A program made the translations under genes and the position numbers. This document shows, in pieces, positions 1-10,054 of a DNA stretch of 64,000 bases. The notes under the pieces were generated by a model that searched no databases, was not told the origin of the DNA, and saw only the letters and a program-made list of their open reading frames with translations. Origin of the DNA: Mesobacillus campisalis. Its GTDB lineage: Bacteria > Bacillota > Bacilli > Bacillales > Cytobacillaceae. The stretch is from contig NZ_LAYY01000004.1 of the NCBI RefSeq assembly GCF_000986785.1, positions 1 through 64,000 on the forward strand. Direction: 5' to 3'. Each line of letters opens with the position of its first letter. Position 1 is the stretch's first letter.

Positions 1-199
1 CCCATTTTTAGGAGGGGCCAGGGATTTTGGGCACTGACGGGTGCTCTCAGTGCCCATTTTCGGGAGGGGCCAGTGAATTTGGGTGCTGACAGGTGTTCTC
101 AGTGCCCATTTTTAGGAGCGGCCAGGGATTTTGGGCACTGACGGGTGCTCTCAGTGCCCATTTTCGGGATCGACCAGTGATTTTTGGTACTGACATCCG
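1..199. repeat. 52-bp tandem repeat, four contiguous units
   Basis: Units begin at 1, 53, 105 and 157, exactly 52 bp apart; the fourth decays after about 199 and the array runs off the left window edge. Each unit starts CCCATTTT and ends TCTCAGTG. Units 1 and 3 are nearly identical, and units 2 and 4 share variants such as CCCATTTTCGGGA, so the array seems to have grown by duplicating a two-unit block. No spacers and no convincing coding frame are present. It lies beyond the terminator of the minus-strand protease gene. Confidence 0.9.
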
Positions 200-215
200 C
201 CTTCCCATAGTCCCA

Positions 216-256
216 TAAAAAAACAAACCGGCCCTCATCCAAGGACAGGCCGGTTT
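216..256 (-). terminator. Rho-independent terminator of the S8 protease gene
   Basis: A perfect 9-bp stem (AAACCGGCC at 225-233, GGCCGGTTT at 248-256) is followed on the minus strand by a T run (A run at 217-223 on plus). It lies 7 nt beyond the stop of the minus-strand protease gene. Confidence 0.9.
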
Positions 257-262
257 GCCGTT

Positions 263-1708
263 TTACCTTAAAAACCACAGCCGATCGCGCACAGTTCTTT
301 TCTTGCTTTTATCGGTTTCCACAGCTTGGGTCAGAGCTTTGTTCACGTCAATCAATCCGTTGCCGAACTGGATGTCCTTGCCGCTTTTGCCGACGTCGAT
401 TGCGGTATCCTGGATGATGTTCATGATTTCCCTGCTGCCGAGCTCCGGATTGGCCGATTTGACCAGCCCGGCAAGTCCGGCGACGTGTGGCGCGGCCATG
501 GAGGTTCCGGATAATTGAGCATACTGGTTTTGAAAATAGGTGCTTGGAATGTAGACGCCTGGCGCAGTAACATTAATATAATCGCCATAGTTCGAAAACT
601 CGGCAAGGTTGCCGTCATAGCTGATCGCGGATACACTTAGCACCTCGGGATAGGCGGCTGGGTACGAAGGCTGCCTCGAGTTGTCATTTCCGGCTGCCGA
701 CACCATGACCACATCATGGTCGTAGGCATAGCGGACGGCCCTCTCGAGGATATTGGACTCCTGGTAATTTCCCAGGCTCAGGTTGATCACATCGGCACCG
801 TTATCGACGGCCCAGACAATCCCTTTGGCAATATCAAAAGTGGTGCCATAACCCTTGGCGCCCATTGCTTTGACTGGCATGATTTTATTGTACCAGGTTA
901 CCCCGGCGGTGCCTTGATGGTTGTTTGTTTCCGAAGCGATGATGCCTGCCACATGGGTGCCGTGGCCATTATCATCATCAGGATCATCGCTGCCGGTAAT
1001 CACGTTATAGCCGTCCACGAGGCGGTTTTTCAGGTCGGGATGATCAAGGTCCACACCCGTATCAATGACGGCAATGATGATGTCTTCATCTCCCCTTGAG
1101 ATCCCCCATCCGTCTTCCGTGCCGATTGCTGGCAGATTCCATTGATACTTCTCCAGGTAAAGCTGGTCGTTCGGCATGTTCCCGACAGGTCCCATATCAT
1201 TCTGCATGAGGATGTAATGAGGCTCTGCAAACTCTACCAAGTCATTCTTTTGGAAATAAGCGAGCATTTCAGGCGTTTCCATCGTGGTGGAGCGGAACAG
1301 GAAGGTCAATCCATCCTGCTTGACGATCCATCCGCTGATATCCTTCGTCAGTTTGTCAAGCTGCTCGCCAGAAGGCTTTTCCTTAAATTGGACGGCGGCT
1401 TCATGATCATAATAATGGCTTGTATCCCGCTCATTATGATGGAAATGGGTGACTTCATCCTGGTTATCCAGCTTGGTTTTTAGATAGTGGCCGCGTTCAA
1501 TATTGTTCACCTGCATAAACTGGCCAGTGCGGTTTTCGCCGTATGGAAGGATGATTCCCTCGCTTTCCACATCATGCAGCTTAACACCTGGCCTTTGCGG
1601 GGCAGCCTGCTGCCTCTGTTCACGATGGCGGTCCCATACCGTGCTGGATACAAGCATAAGCAGCAAGGCCGAGACCGCAATAAGCAAAATGGTTCTTCTT
1701 TTTCTCAA
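263..1708 (-). CDS. S8 family subtilisin-like serine protease, membrane-anchored or secreted
   Basis: This 481-residue protein begins with a basic stretch and a hydrophobic helix (about 6-23), acting as signal peptide or N-terminal anchor. Residues about 100-170 look like a prodomain or inhibitor-type region ending AEPHYIL. The catalytic domain (about 190-455) holds all subtilase motifs: Asp216 in VIDTGVD, His249 in NGHGTHVAG, oxyanion Asn341 in AAGND and the nucleophile Ser403 in GTSMAAPHVAG. It should therefore be an active extracytoplasmic endopeptidase. The start is supported by a GGAGG-type ribosome binding site. It is a single gene divergent from parE-parC. The specific substrate cannot be told from sequence. 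Confidence 0.93.
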   Translation of the reverse strand: MRKRRTILLIAVSALLLMLVSSTVWDRHREQRQQAAPQRPGVKLHDVESEGIILPYGENRTGQFMQVNNIERGHYLKTKLDNQDEVTHFHHNERDTSHYYDHEAAVQFKEKPSGEQLDKLTKDISGWIVKQDGLTFLFRSTTMETPEMLAYFQKNDLVEFAEPHYILMQNDMGPVGNMPNDQLYLEKYQWNLPAIGTEDGWGISRGDEDIIIAVIDTGVDLDHPDLKNRLVDGYNVITGSDDPDDDNGHGTHVAGIIASETNNHQGTAGVTWYNKIMPVKAMGAKGYGTTFDIAKGIVWAVDNGADVINLSLGNYQESNILERAVRYAYDHDVVMVSAAGNDNSRQPSYPAAYPEVLSVSAISYDGNLAEFSNYGDYINVTAPGVYIPSTYFQNQYAQLSGTSMAAPHVAGLAGLVKSANPELGSREIMNIIQDTAIDVGKSGKDIQFGNGLIDVNKALTQAVETDKSKKRTVRDRLWFLR

Positions 1709-2001
1709 AAAGGGGACACCTCCGTTAAATTCCTGTTATTCTTAGAGTGCAGCGGAATGGGTAAAATTAGTGGCGGGAATGTTTGGAACGAAAGGGAAAA
1801 ACACCGTACATGTTCACTACCCTGTTTAAGGCGGAAATATGATAATCACCTTCCCAGTCAGGAAATCAATTTGCCAAATCACCAGAAATCGCTACAATAA
1901 AGCATATAAGTTTATAAAAAATATGGTAAAATTAATCAAGAACAAACGTTCCTCTCCTGTTCGGCCTTGTAAAGAGGCCCAATCAGGAATAGGAATTTCA
2001 A

Positions 2002-2032
2002 ACATTGACACTATACAAAGAACAGTCAATGT
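2002..2032 (+). promoter_or_regulatory. inverted repeat in the parE leader
   Basis: ACATTGAC (2002-2009) and GTCAATGT (2025-2032) form a perfect 8-bp inverted repeat with a 15-nt loop, ending 14 nt before the parE ribosome binding site. It has no T run, so it is not an obvious terminator. It could be an operator or an mRNA leader hairpin. The rest of 1709-2061 holds AT-rich promoter-like sequence and the divergent protease promoter region, with no convincing gene. Confidence 0.5.
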
Positions 2033-2061
2033 GGTCTTCAATGCAGGAAAGGAGTTTTTTT

Positions 2062-4041
2062 GTGGCTAAGAACCAGCAAGCATTTGAATACAACGATGAT
2101 GCCATACAGGTACTGGAGGGGCTCGAAGCTGTAAGGAAGCGCCCGGGGATGTATATCGGCAGCACGGATACGAAAGGGCTTCACCATCTTGTCTATGAAA
2201 TTGTCGACAACTCGGTGGACGAGGCCTTGGCGGGATACGGAAACCATATCATTGTGAAGATTCACAAGGACAATTCCATCTCCGTCCAGGACAAGGGCCG
2301 GGGAATGCCAACGGGAATGCACCGGCTCGGAAAGCCGACACCCGAAGTGATTCTGACTGTGCTCCATGCCGGCGGAAAATTCGGCCAGGGCGGCTATAAA
2401 ACAAGCGGCGGCCTGCACGGTGTAGGGGCTTCCGTCGTCAATGCGCTTTCCGAGAAGCTGACGGTTACCATCAAGCGGGATGGTTTTGTTTATGAACAGA
2501 CTTTCATTAACGGCGGCAAGCCAGTGACAACTCTTGAGAAAATCGGAAAGACAAACCAGACAGGGACAACGATCCACTTCAAACCAGATCCCGAAATCTT
2601 TTCAACCCTCACCTATAATTACGACACTCTATGCGAACGCCTTCGCGAATCCGCATTCCTGCTTAAAGGGTTAAAAATTGAAATCATAGATGAACGCCAT
2701 GACGCCAGGGAAGTCTTCCACTATGAAACAGGAATCCAGGCATTTGTGGAATACCTTAATGAGGAAAAGGACGTCTTGCATCCAGTTGTCAGCTTTGAAG
2801 GCGAAAATACCGGCATCGAAGTGGAATTTGCGTTCCAGTTCAACGATGGCTATTCGGAGAATGTGCTCAGTTTCGTTAACAACGTGCGCACGAAAGATGG
2901 CGGCACACATGAGGTCGGCTTCCGGACAGCGATGACAAGAGCGTTCAACGATTATGCCCGCAAGGCAGGCCTTTTAAAAGAAAAAGATAAAAACCTTGAT
3001 GGTGCGGATATCCGTGAAGGTCTGTCGGCCATCATTTCCGTCCGGATCCCTGAGGAGATGCTCCAGTTTGAAGGACAGACAAAAGGAAAGCTTGGAACGA
3101 GTGAAGCAAGGTCGGCGGTGGATGCGATTGTTTCAGCCAATCTGTCGTATTTCCTTGAGGAGAACCCTGATTCAAGCTCGCTCCTGATCAAGAAGGCCAT
3201 AAAAGCCTACCAGGCACGGGAAGCGGCGCGAAAAGCCAGGGAAGATGCCCGCAGCGGCAAAAAACGGAAAAAATCCGAAGCCATGCTGTCAGGCAAACTG
3301 ACCCCTGCGCAAAGCAAAAACCCGGCCAGAAATGAAATATACCTGGTCGAGGGGGATTCGGCAGGCGGTTCGGCCAAGCAGGGCCGCGACCGTAAATTCC
3401 AGGCGGTTCTGCCGCTCCGCGGTAAGGTCGTCAACACGGAAAAGGCAAAGCTGCAGGATATTTTCAAAAACGAGGAAATCAATACGATCATCCATGCCAT
3501 CGGGGCGGGAGTCGGAGCGGACTTCAATGTGGAAGATGCCAACTATGACAAAGTTGTCATCATGACCGATGCCGATACTGATGGAGCGCATATCCAGGTA
3601 TTGCTGCTGACTTTCTTTTACCGCTATATGAAGCCGCTGATCGAAGCAGGGAAGGTGTTCATCGCCCTCCCGCCGCTCTACAAGGTCAGCAAGGGAAGCG
3701 GCAAAAAAGAAGTGATCGAATATGCATGGAGTGATGAAGAGCTTCAAGGGGCGATCAAGAAGGTCGGAAAAGGATACATCATCCAGCGCTATAAGGGGCT
3801 TGGGGAAATGAACGCCGACCAGCTTTGGGATACGACCATGAACCCTGAGACCAGGACATTGATCCGGGTCCGGATCGATGATGCCGCACGGGCGGAACGC
3901 CGCGTCACCACGCTGATGGGCGACAAGGTGGAGCCGCGCCGCAAATGGATTGAATCCAATGTGGCCTTCAGCCTTGAGGAAGGCGATACAATTCTTGAAA
4001 ATGAAAACATTACCGTGGCTGAGGAGGTTACAGAAGCATGA
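2062..4041 (+). CDS. parE: DNA topoisomerase IV subunit B
   Basis: ParE is the GHKL ATPase subunit of topoisomerase IV, which with ParC decatenates daughter chromosomes. The 659-residue product starts [13 protein letters not shown] after the initiator and shows the ATP-binding motifs [13 protein letters not shown] and [15 protein letters not shown]. The TOPRIM domain carries [15 protein letters not shown] and [11 protein letters not shown], and the C-terminus has [10 protein letters not shown]. Length matches the family (about 655 in B. subtilis). I chose GTG at 2062 because AAAGGAG lies 7 nt upstream and the N-terminus then aligns with known ParE; an upstream in-frame ATG at 2005 lacks a binding site. 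It overlaps parC by 4 nt, implying translational coupling. Confidence 0.98.
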   Translation: MAKNQQAFEYNDDAIQVLEGLEAVRKRPGMYIGSTDTKGLHHLVYEIVDNSVDEALAGYGNHIIVKIHKDNSISVQDKGRGMPTGMHRLGKPTPEVILTVLHAGGKFGQGGYKTSGGLHGVGASVVNALSEKLTVTIKRDGFVYEQTFINGGKPVTTLEKIGKTNQTGTTIHFKPDPEIFSTLTYNYDTLCERLRESAFLLKGLKIEIIDERHDAREVFHYETGIQAFVEYLNEEKDVLHPVVSFEGENTGIEVEFAFQFNDGYSENVLSFVNNVRTKDGGTHEVGFRTAMTRAFNDYARKAGLLKEKDKNLDGADIREGLSAIISVRIPEEMLQFEGQTKGKLGTSEARSAVDAIVSANLSYFLEENPDSSSLLIKKAIKAYQAREAARKAREDARSGKKRKKSEAMLSGKLTPAQSKNPARNEIYLVEGDSAGGSAKQGRDRKFQAVLPLRGKVVNTEKAKLQDIFKNEEINTIIHAIGAGVGADFNVEDANYDKVVIMTDADTDGAHIQVLLLTFFYRYMKPLIEAGKVFIALPPLYKVSKGSGKKEVIEYAWSDEELQGAIKKVGKGYIIQRYKGLGEMNADQLWDTTMNPETRTLIRVRIDDAARAERRVTTLMGDKVEPRRKWIESNVAFSLEEGDTILENENITVAEEVTEA

Positions 4042-6467
4042 GCTCAGTAGAGAAATTTCGTGACCTGCCACTTGAGGAAGTCCTCGGCGACCGTTTTGGA
4101 CGCTACAGCAAATATATTATCCAGGAGCGCGCCCTGCCTGATGCCCGCGACGGCCTGAAGCCGGTGCAGCGGCGGATTCTATACGCGATGCATGTGGAAG
4201 GAAATACGCATGATAAAGGCTTCCGCAAATCGGCGAAAACAGTCGGGAACGTGATCGGCAACTATCATCCGCACGGTGATTCGTCGGTTTACGAAGCGAT
4301 GGTGCGGATGAGCCAGGACTGGAAGCTTCGCCAGCTGCTGGTCGAAATGCATGGAAACAACGGAAGCATTGACGGTGACCCTCCGGCAGCGATGCGTTAT
4401 ACGGAGGCAAGGATTTCCGCCATCGCTTCCGAGCTTTTGCGTGATATTGACAAAAAGACCGTCGAGTTCATTCCGAACTTCGATGATACCTCGATGGAGC
4501 CGACCGTGCTTCCGGCGATGTTCCCGAATCTGCTCGTGAATGGTTCCACAGGGATATCCGCCGGGTACGCAACAGATATTCCGCCACATTCCCTCGGGGA
4601 GGTCATTGACGGAGTCATCATGCGCATGGACAAACCGGATTGCACGGTGAAAGACCTGATGACCGTGATCAAAGGCCCTGATTTCCCGACCGGGGGAATC
4701 ATCCAGGGAGTCGACGGCATTGCAAAAGCCTATGAAACCGGCAAAGGAAAAATCATTGTCCGCGGGAAAACCGAAATTGAGGCCATCCGCGGCGGACGCC
4801 AGCAGATTGTCATAACGGAAATTCCGTTCGAAGTGAATAAAGCCAATCTGGTTAAGCGGATGGATGAATTGCGGCTCGACCGCAAAGTTGAAGGGATCGC
4901 AGAAGTGCGTGATGAAACAGACCGCACCGGCCTCAGGATTGTCATTGAACTAAAGAAGGAAGCCGATGCAGAAGGCGTCCTGAATTATTTTTACAAGAAC
5001 ACCGACCTTCAGGTTCCTTATAACTTCAATATGGTGGCCATCCATAATAAGAGGCCGATGCTGATGGGCATTGCTGCCATGCTGGATGCCTATATCGAAC
5101 ACCAGAAGGAAGTTGTCACGAAGCGGTCGGAGTTCGACCTGAAAAAGGCAAGGGAGCGCCAGCATATCGTTGAAGGGCTGATCAAGGCCTTATCGATTCT
5201 GGACCAGGTGATTGCCACCATTCGGGCTTCCAAGGACAAGCGGGATGCCAAAAACAACCTCATCAGGGAATTTGAGTTCACTGAAGCCCAGTCGGAAGCA
5301 ATCGTCTCTTTGCAGCTTTACCGATTGACCAATACGGATGTGACGGCACTGAGAGCCGAGCAGGAAGAGCTTGCGAAAAAAATCGCCGAGCTTGCGGCCA
5401 TCCTGGAAAGCGAAAAGAAATTGATTGCGGTGATTAAAAAAGAGCTGAAGGATGTCAAAAAGCGGTTTGCCGATGAGCGCCGGACGAACATCCAGGCAGA
5501 GATCGAAGAAATCAAAATCAATCTTGACGTGCTGATTGCCAGCGAAGACGTGATTGTGACGATAACAAAGGACGGCTATATCAAGCGGACAAGCCAGCGG
5601 TCCTTTGCGGCCTCCAACGGACAGGATCTCGCCATGAAGGACACTGACAGGCTCCTTGCCCAGCTGGATATGAACACTAAAGATGTTCTCTTGCTGTTCA
5701 CAAACAAAGGCAGCTACATGTACCTGCCGGTTCACGAGCTCCCGGACATCCGCTGGAAGGATCTTGGCCAGCATATCGCGAACATCGTCCCGCTGGACAG
5801 AAGTGAAAACCTCATCAGGGCCATCCCGGTCAGCGACTTTGAACAGAATTTGTTCCTTCTGTTCGCAACGCGGAACGGCATGGTCAAGAAAACGGAATTG
5901 AAGCAATACCAGGCGACCCGCTATTCGAAGACATTGACGGCCATCAACCTGAAGGGCGAAGATGAGGTGGTCGACATCCATCTGACCGACGGAAACGCGA
6001 GCCTGTTCCTGGCTACCCGCCTTGGCTATGCGCTCTGGTTTGCGGAAGAGGAAGTCAGCCCAATCGGCATCAGGGCAGCCGGGGTAAAAGGAATCAACCT
6101 GAAGGAGGATGATTCCGTCATCGCCGGCAAGCTCGTGGAAGACGAAAAGGAGCAGTCTGTCATCCTAGTTACCCAGCGCGGTGCCGTTAAAAAGATGAAG
6201 CTGTCCGAATTCGAAATGAGTTCAAGGGCAAAGCGGGGAGTGGTCATGCTCCGCGAATTGAAGGCCAAGCCGCATAAAGTGGCAGGAATGCAGATTGCCA
6301 GAGGCGGCGATGTGGTCTTCCTGCTCTCCGAAAAACAAAAACTCGCAACAATTGCGCCGGCTTCCATCAATTACAGCGACCGCTACTCGAACGGCTCTTT
6401 CATCCTCGACGAGAACGAAAGCGGCAAGGTAATGGAAGTTTGGAAAACTGAACCGCCAAGGGAATGA
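4038..6467 (+). CDS. parC: DNA topoisomerase IV subunit A
   Basis: ParC is the DNA breakage-reunion subunit of topoisomerase IV. The 809-residue protein has the winged-helix core with the catalytic tyrosine at Tyr121 ([11 protein letters not shown]), a coiled-coil region (about 360-490) and C-terminal beta-propeller repeats (about 500-800). The quinolone-determining region reads [12 protein letters not shown]: Ser82 and Glu86, equivalent to S. aureus GrlA Ser80 and Glu84, are wild type, so no classical target resistance mutation is visible. The start ATG overlaps the parE stop (ATGA). A strong terminator follows, so parE-parC is a two-gene operon. Confidence 0.98.
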   Translation: MSSVEKFRDLPLEEVLGDRFGRYSKYIIQERALPDARDGLKPVQRRILYAMHVEGNTHDKGFRKSAKTVGNVIGNYHPHGDSSVYEAMVRMSQDWKLRQLLVEMHGNNGSIDGDPPAAMRYTEARISAIASELLRDIDKKTVEFIPNFDDTSMEPTVLPAMFPNLLVNGSTGISAGYATDIPPHSLGEVIDGVIMRMDKPDCTVKDLMTVIKGPDFPTGGIIQGVDGIAKAYETGKGKIIVRGKTEIEAIRGGRQQIVITEIPFEVNKANLVKRMDELRLDRKVEGIAEVRDETDRTGLRIVIELKKEADAEGVLNYFYKNTDLQVPYNFNMVAIHNKRPMLMGIAAMLDAYIEHQKEVVTKRSEFDLKKARERQHIVEGLIKALSILDQVIATIRASKDKRDAKNNLIREFEFTEAQSEAIVSLQLYRLTNTDVTALRAEQEELAKKIAELAAILESEKKLIAVIKKELKDVKKRFADERRTNIQAEIEEIKINLDVLIASEDVIVTITKDGYIKRTSQRSFAASNGQDLAMKDTDRLLAQLDMNTKDVLLLFTNKGSYMYLPVHELPDIRWKDLGQHIANIVPLDRSENLIRAIPVSDFEQNLFLLFATRNGMVKKTELKQYQATRYSKTLTAINLKGEDEVVDIHLTDGNASLFLATRLGYALWFAEEEVSPIGIRAAGVKGINLKEDDSVIAGKLVEDEKEQSVILVTQRGAVKKMKLSEFEMSSRAKRGVVMLRELKAKPHKVAGMQIARGGDVVFLLSEKQKLATIAPASINYSDRYSNGSFILDENESGKVMEVWKTEPPRE

Positions 6468-6483
6468 TATCATTCCTAATTTG

Positions 6484-6520
6484 AACCTCTGCTATCTGTT
6501 TCAGCAGAGGTTTAATTTTT
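6484..6520 (+). terminator. terminator after parC
   Basis: AACCTCTGCT (6484-6493) pairs with AGCAGAGGTT (6503-6512), followed by TTAATTTTTAT. Confidence 0.88.
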
Positions 6521-6687
6521 ATAAGACAGGGAATATTTAAACGGTTAAAATGCAGGTAGCAAGTCTTATTACACGGCCATGATAGTTGATGCCAATTTCC
6601 TGCCATTGTCGTTCAGGCAGCAATCTGATACATTAAATCTTGTGCAGGGAAAATGCTTACAAAAAAAGTGTGAAAAGGAGTTTTGCA

Positions 6688-8112
6688 ATGGAGTTATTCA
6701 ATAGCATCATTAACTTTTTTAATGACCTACTGTGGTCATATGTGTTAATTGCCGTTCTGGTTTTGACCGGTCTTTATTTTTCTTTTAGAACGAAATTTGT
6801 CCAGTTTACATACTTTATTGAAATGTTCCGTGTTATTGCGGAAAAATCCACTGTCTCTGCAGCTGGGAAAAGAGGGCGTTCATCTTTCCAGGCCTTCACC
6901 ATTTCGGCTGCTTCACGTGTGGGAACAGGAAACCTTGCAGGGGTGGCGACAGCGATTGCAGCCGGCGGACCGGGAGCGGTTTTCTGGATGTGGCTGATTG
7001 CCTTCATCGGCGCTGGCTCCAGTTTCGTGGAGAGCACTCTGGCGCAGATTTACAAGGTTAAGGACAAGGACGAGTACCGCGGCGGTCCAGCGTATTATAT
7101 GGAAAAAGGCCTGAACAAGAGATGGATGGGGATTCTGTTCGCCGTTATCATCACATTCTGCTTTGGACTTGTGTTCAACTCCGTCCAGTCCAATACGATA
7201 TCGCTGGCGGTCAATGAGGCATATGGCATTGAGCGCTTTTGGGTTGGAATTGTCCTTGCTATACTGACTGCCGCTGTCATTTTTGGCGGGGTTAAGCGTG
7301 TCGCATATGTTTCACAGATCATTGTTCCGATCATGGCCGTTCTTTACTTGCTTCTGGCCTTATATATCGTCATCACCAACTTCACAGAGGTGCCAGCGAT
7401 GATCGGCTTGATTGTCAGCAGTGCTTTTGGCCTCCAGGAAGCGGCCGGCGGAGCTATGGGTGCGGCTGTACTATGGGGAATTAAGCGCGGATTGTTCTCA
7501 AATGAAGCCGGCATGGGTAGTGCCCCAAATGCGGCGGCCACAGCTGCTGTTTCCCACCCTGCGAAACAGGGGCTGATCCAGACATTGGGTGTGTTCGTTG
7601 ATACAATTTTGATTTGTTCCGCTACGGCGTTCATCATTATTCTTTCCGGTGTGTACACTGATCCGGATTTAAACGGAATCCAGCTTACACAGGCAGCTTT
7701 AAGCACCCATGTTGGTGCCTGGGCACCATCGTTTATTTCCGTGGCGATTTTCCTGTTTGCCTTTTCATCGATCATCGGGAATTACTATTATGGAGAAACC
7801 AATATTGAGTTTATCAAACAAAGCAAACCAGCCATGCTCGTATACCGTTTAGCCGTTGTCGGCATGGTGATGTTCGGAGCGCTTGTAGACCTGGCGGTTG
7901 TATGGAACCTCGCCGATTTGTTCATGGGAATCATGGCGCTTATCAACCTTGTTGCCATTACCCTGCTTGTCAAGGTTGCACTGGCTGCCCTTAAGGATTA
8001 CACAGCACAGCGCAAGCAAGGCAAGGATCCGGTCTTCTATGCTGACAGCATTCCTGGCCTGAAAGGAATCGAGTCCTGGGAGTACCGTCCGCAGGAAAAG
8101 AAAAATTCCTGA
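6688..8112 (+). CDS. AGCS-family sodium:alanine/glycine symporter
   Basis: This polytopic membrane protein of 474 residues belongs to the alanine/glycine:cation symporter family, importing small neutral amino acids with Na+. Family features are SRVGTGNLAGVATAI near the N-terminus, GPGAVFWMW, an ESTLAQIYK segment, and KRGLFSNEAGMGSAPNAAA in the middle; about ten hydrophobic helices are visible. Start: ATG at 6688 is preceded by AAAAGGAG with 7-nt spacing and begins MELFNSIINFFND; an upstream in-frame ATG at 6640 has no binding site. It stands alone between terminators. The exact substrate (alanine, glycine or glutamine, as in AlsT-type proteins) is not determined by sequence. Confidence 0.93.
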   Translation: MELFNSIINFFNDLLWSYVLIAVLVLTGLYFSFRTKFVQFTYFIEMFRVIAEKSTVSAAGKRGRSSFQAFTISAASRVGTGNLAGVATAIAAGGPGAVFWMWLIAFIGAGSSFVESTLAQIYKVKDKDEYRGGPAYYMEKGLNKRWMGILFAVIITFCFGLVFNSVQSNTISLAVNEAYGIERFWVGIVLAILTAAVIFGGVKRVAYVSQIIVPIMAVLYLLLALYIVITNFTEVPAMIGLIVSSAFGLQEAAGGAMGAAVLWGIKRGLFSNEAGMGSAPNAAATAAVSHPAKQGLIQTLGVFVDTILICSATAFIIILSGVYTDPDLNGIQLTQAALSTHVGAWAPSFISVAIFLFAFSSIIGNYYYGETNIEFIKQSKPAMLVYRLAVVGMVMFGALVDLAVVWNLADLFMGIMALINLVAITLLVKVALAALKDYTAQRKQGKDPVFYADSIPGLKGIESWEYRPQEKKNS

Positions 8113-8118
8113 TGCTTT

Positions 8119-8148
8119 AACCCCCTGATCATGAATCTGGGGGTTTTT
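8119..8148 (+). terminator. terminator after AGCS symporter gene
   Basis: AACCCCC (8119-8125) pairs with GGGGGTT (8139-8145), followed by TTTT. Confidence 0.88.
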
Positions 8149-8264
8149 CACTGTTTCTATCATACAGTGGGAAGACAAGGGTGCTACATTAAGTACCTGC
8201 TCTGCATATTCCTTCCAGTTATGGGCATCTTAAGTGGTAATGGGTATTTAGGAGGGAGCCACAC

Positions 8265-9038
8265 TTGAAGAAGAAATTACTGATTCCATTCGGGATGATT
8301 TTCGCCCTTTCATTATCAGCCATTACAGGTGCCTACGCAACGGAAGATAAGAAGGAAAAAAAGACGCCGGCATACAAAGCAATCAAGCATAAACAGGATG
8401 TTACCGGCGATGGCAGGGCAGACTATGTGACGCTAAACGGCAAACCTTATGATGAAGATCCTCATTTTTTAAAAGAAATTCTGCTAAAGGTGAAAACTTC
8501 CGAAGGCAAAAAATTCAACATAAAATTTGAAGGAGGCCATCAGCCCAAAGTCGTTATTGGAGACTTGAATGGCGATTCGGTGAATGACATTCTTGTCAGT
8601 GCTAAAACTGGGGAAGGCAGCGACACATCCCACTATCATTTGTACTCCTTTAAAAATGGCATTGAAACCGACTTGGGAGTTCCGGATCCGCTAACGGTCA
8701 GCAGCCAGTTCCAGGAAGATTACCAGGCATTTTTAAAAATTGAAAACACGAACGAATCCTATTCCTTTGACCTGGCCTCCCGGAAAAGAGAATACAATTC
8801 GCTAGGGCTTTATCAAAATGGAAAACTGAATGAGCCGATGGAATTGCAGGTCATGCCTTACAGTTCGCTGAAACCGGTGATCCTCGAAGGCGGAAGAAAA
8901 GGGCTTAGAGGTGTACAAAGATTCTGCGGGGCGGGGAGCAAGGATACCATTGGCTATATCCATTCTGTCTGGGTGGATGATAATGGGGAATGGACGCTCG
9001 CCGGCACAGAAGTGAAACAAGTAAAAGAAGACAAGTAG
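8265..9038 (+). CDS. secreted protein with FG-GAP/VCBS-like calcium-binding motifs
   Basis: The 257-residue product has an N-terminal signal peptide (basic KKK, hydrophobic core 6-20, likely cleavage after GAYA). Two Asp-rich loops, DVTGDGRAD (45-53) and GDLNGDSVND (99-108), resemble the D-x-D-G-D calcium loops of FG-GAP/VCBS beta-propeller repeats. Similar extracellular proteins are found in Bacillus, but no enzymatic activity is evident. The start is TTG at 8265 with GGAGGG eight nt upstream; no better ATG exists. It is followed 78 nt later by the staygreen-family gene on the same strand with no clear terminator between, so the two may be cotranscribed. Confidence 0.8.
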   Translation: MKKKLLIPFGMIFALSLSAITGAYATEDKKEKKTPAYKAIKHKQDVTGDGRADYVTLNGKPYDEDPHFLKEILLKVKTSEGKKFNIKFEGGHQPKVVIGDLNGDSVNDILVSAKTGEGSDTSHYHLYSFKNGIETDLGVPDPLTVSSQFQEDYQAFLKIENTNESYSFDLASRKREYNSLGLYQNGKLNEPMELQVMPYSSLKPVILEGGRKGLRGVQRFCGAGSKDTIGYIHSVWVDDNGEWTLAGTEVKQVKEDK

Positions 9039-9116
9039 GCGGATGTCACAGAAAGAGGACGATAGCATAGGATATGGTAAGTATGTCAGCAATGCCTGGG
9101 AAGGAGAATTCTTACC

Positions 9117-9611
9117 ATGACTGAATTTAACCCTGAAAAACTTCATGTGACCTTTGAGCCTCCCACAACCAGTTTTAGTCCGATACAGGGGAGAAAATAT
9201 ACATTGACTCACAGCGATGAAACGGGAGAGCTATTTCTTGCTGTCGGCAAGCGGTATGATCTCGATGCCATTGATCAAAAACTGCGGGATGAAGTCCTGG
9301 CTGAATGGAAGACCAGAAATGGGGAATATGTGCTGATGGGGAAGGTTCATATTAGCACAGGTGAATTTGATGAAAAGCTGGCCAAAATCCGCTACATGAT
9401 TTTCAAGAAGGAAATGAATTTGGCCCTCACCGGCATGGTCTATGGCGACCGTGAGTTTTACGTCCACAACCCCTGGCTGCTGGACAGTCCCATCCTTGTG
9501 CATTTCGAATCCGTTTACCCGGAATATAATGAAGTCCTGTACTTTGGAACACCAAGATACTACCTGGCATCAGCTACACCCAGGAGAGTGACGACGAGAA
9601 CACAGGTGTAA
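9117..9611 (+). CDS. staygreen (SGR) family protein, putative chlorin Mg-dechelatase homolog
   Basis: The 164-residue protein matches plant STAY-GREEN proteins, from memory of Arabidopsis SGR1, along most of its length: FNPEKLHV near the N-terminus, RKYTLTHSDETGELFLAVG, RDEVLAEWK, HISTGEF and AKIRYMIFKKEM, then VYGD. Plant SGR removes Mg from chlorophyll a, and bacterial homologs have been reported with similar activity in vitro. A heterotrophic Bacillaceae has no chlorophyll, so the natural substrate is unknown. There is no signal peptide, so it should be cytoplasmic. The start ATG has AAGGAG 10 nt upstream. A strong terminator follows. Confidence 0.85.
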   Translation: MTEFNPEKLHVTFEPPTTSFSPIQGRKYTLTHSDETGELFLAVGKRYDLDAIDQKLRDEVLAEWKTRNGEYVLMGKVHISTGEFDEKLAKIRYMIFKKEMNLALTGMVYGDREFYVHNPWLLDSPILVHFESVYPEYNEVLYFGTPRYYLASATPRRVTTRTQV

Positions 9612-9634
9612 GGAGGGTATATTCCACCGGAAAC

Positions 9635-9670
9635 CCCGGGCAACGTGAATGGTTGCTCGGGATTTTTTTT
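9635..9670 (+). terminator. terminator after staygreen gene
   Basis: CCCGGGCAAC (9635-9644) pairs with GTTGCTCGGG (9652-9661) with one G-T pair, followed by eight T residues. Confidence 0.92.
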
Positions 9671-9695
9671 AGGAGCAATCGAACAGGCAAGTTTA

Positions 9696-9882
9696 AAATA
9701 AACGGAGATTTTTCGGTTATATCCAGAATGATACACGTTTTGTGGTAAATAAGGGGAGGTTTTCCGGTTATACAAAGCAAAATAACCCATTTTTGCATTT
9801 TTCGGGTCAATAGGCGGAATCTCTCCGTCTATTTAAGCTTTTTTAATCATTAATTTGTAATAAGAGAAGTTTTTCCGTCTAT
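9696..9882. repeat. four-unit palindromic intergenic repeat element, copy 1
   Basis: Four related units of about 25 bp with a C/T-CGGA-like arm, a T-rich centre and a TCCG-T/G-T-TAT end finish at 9720, 9771, 9832 and 9882, so the spacings are 51, 61 and 50 bp. A second copy at 56944-57130 has spacings 51, 61 and 52. The element fills most of the gene-free stretch 9671-10054; nothing else is recognisable there apart from the promoter region of the next gene. Confidence 0.8.
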
Positions 9883-10054
9883 TTTATTAGCCCAGGTGTT
9901 TAACCTCATCCGCCAACCGAAAAGTGATGACCCTCTTGATTCCAAGTCCGGGAATCAGCTATATTTTATCTCCACTTCCGTTAACCAAGGAAGGATTCAC
10001 GCATTTTTATGTGGAATTTTTACATAGATAAAGATTGATTATGGGGGTTGGAGT

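Noticed and set aside
1-199. Possible CRISPR array at the left edge
   Set aside because: Units are contiguous without unique spacers, and no cas gene is present.
3289-5981. Long minus-strand open frames opposite parE and parC (260 and 263 residues)
   Set aside because: They lie entirely within the well-identified parE and parC genes, have no ribosome binding sites and no recognisable motifs.
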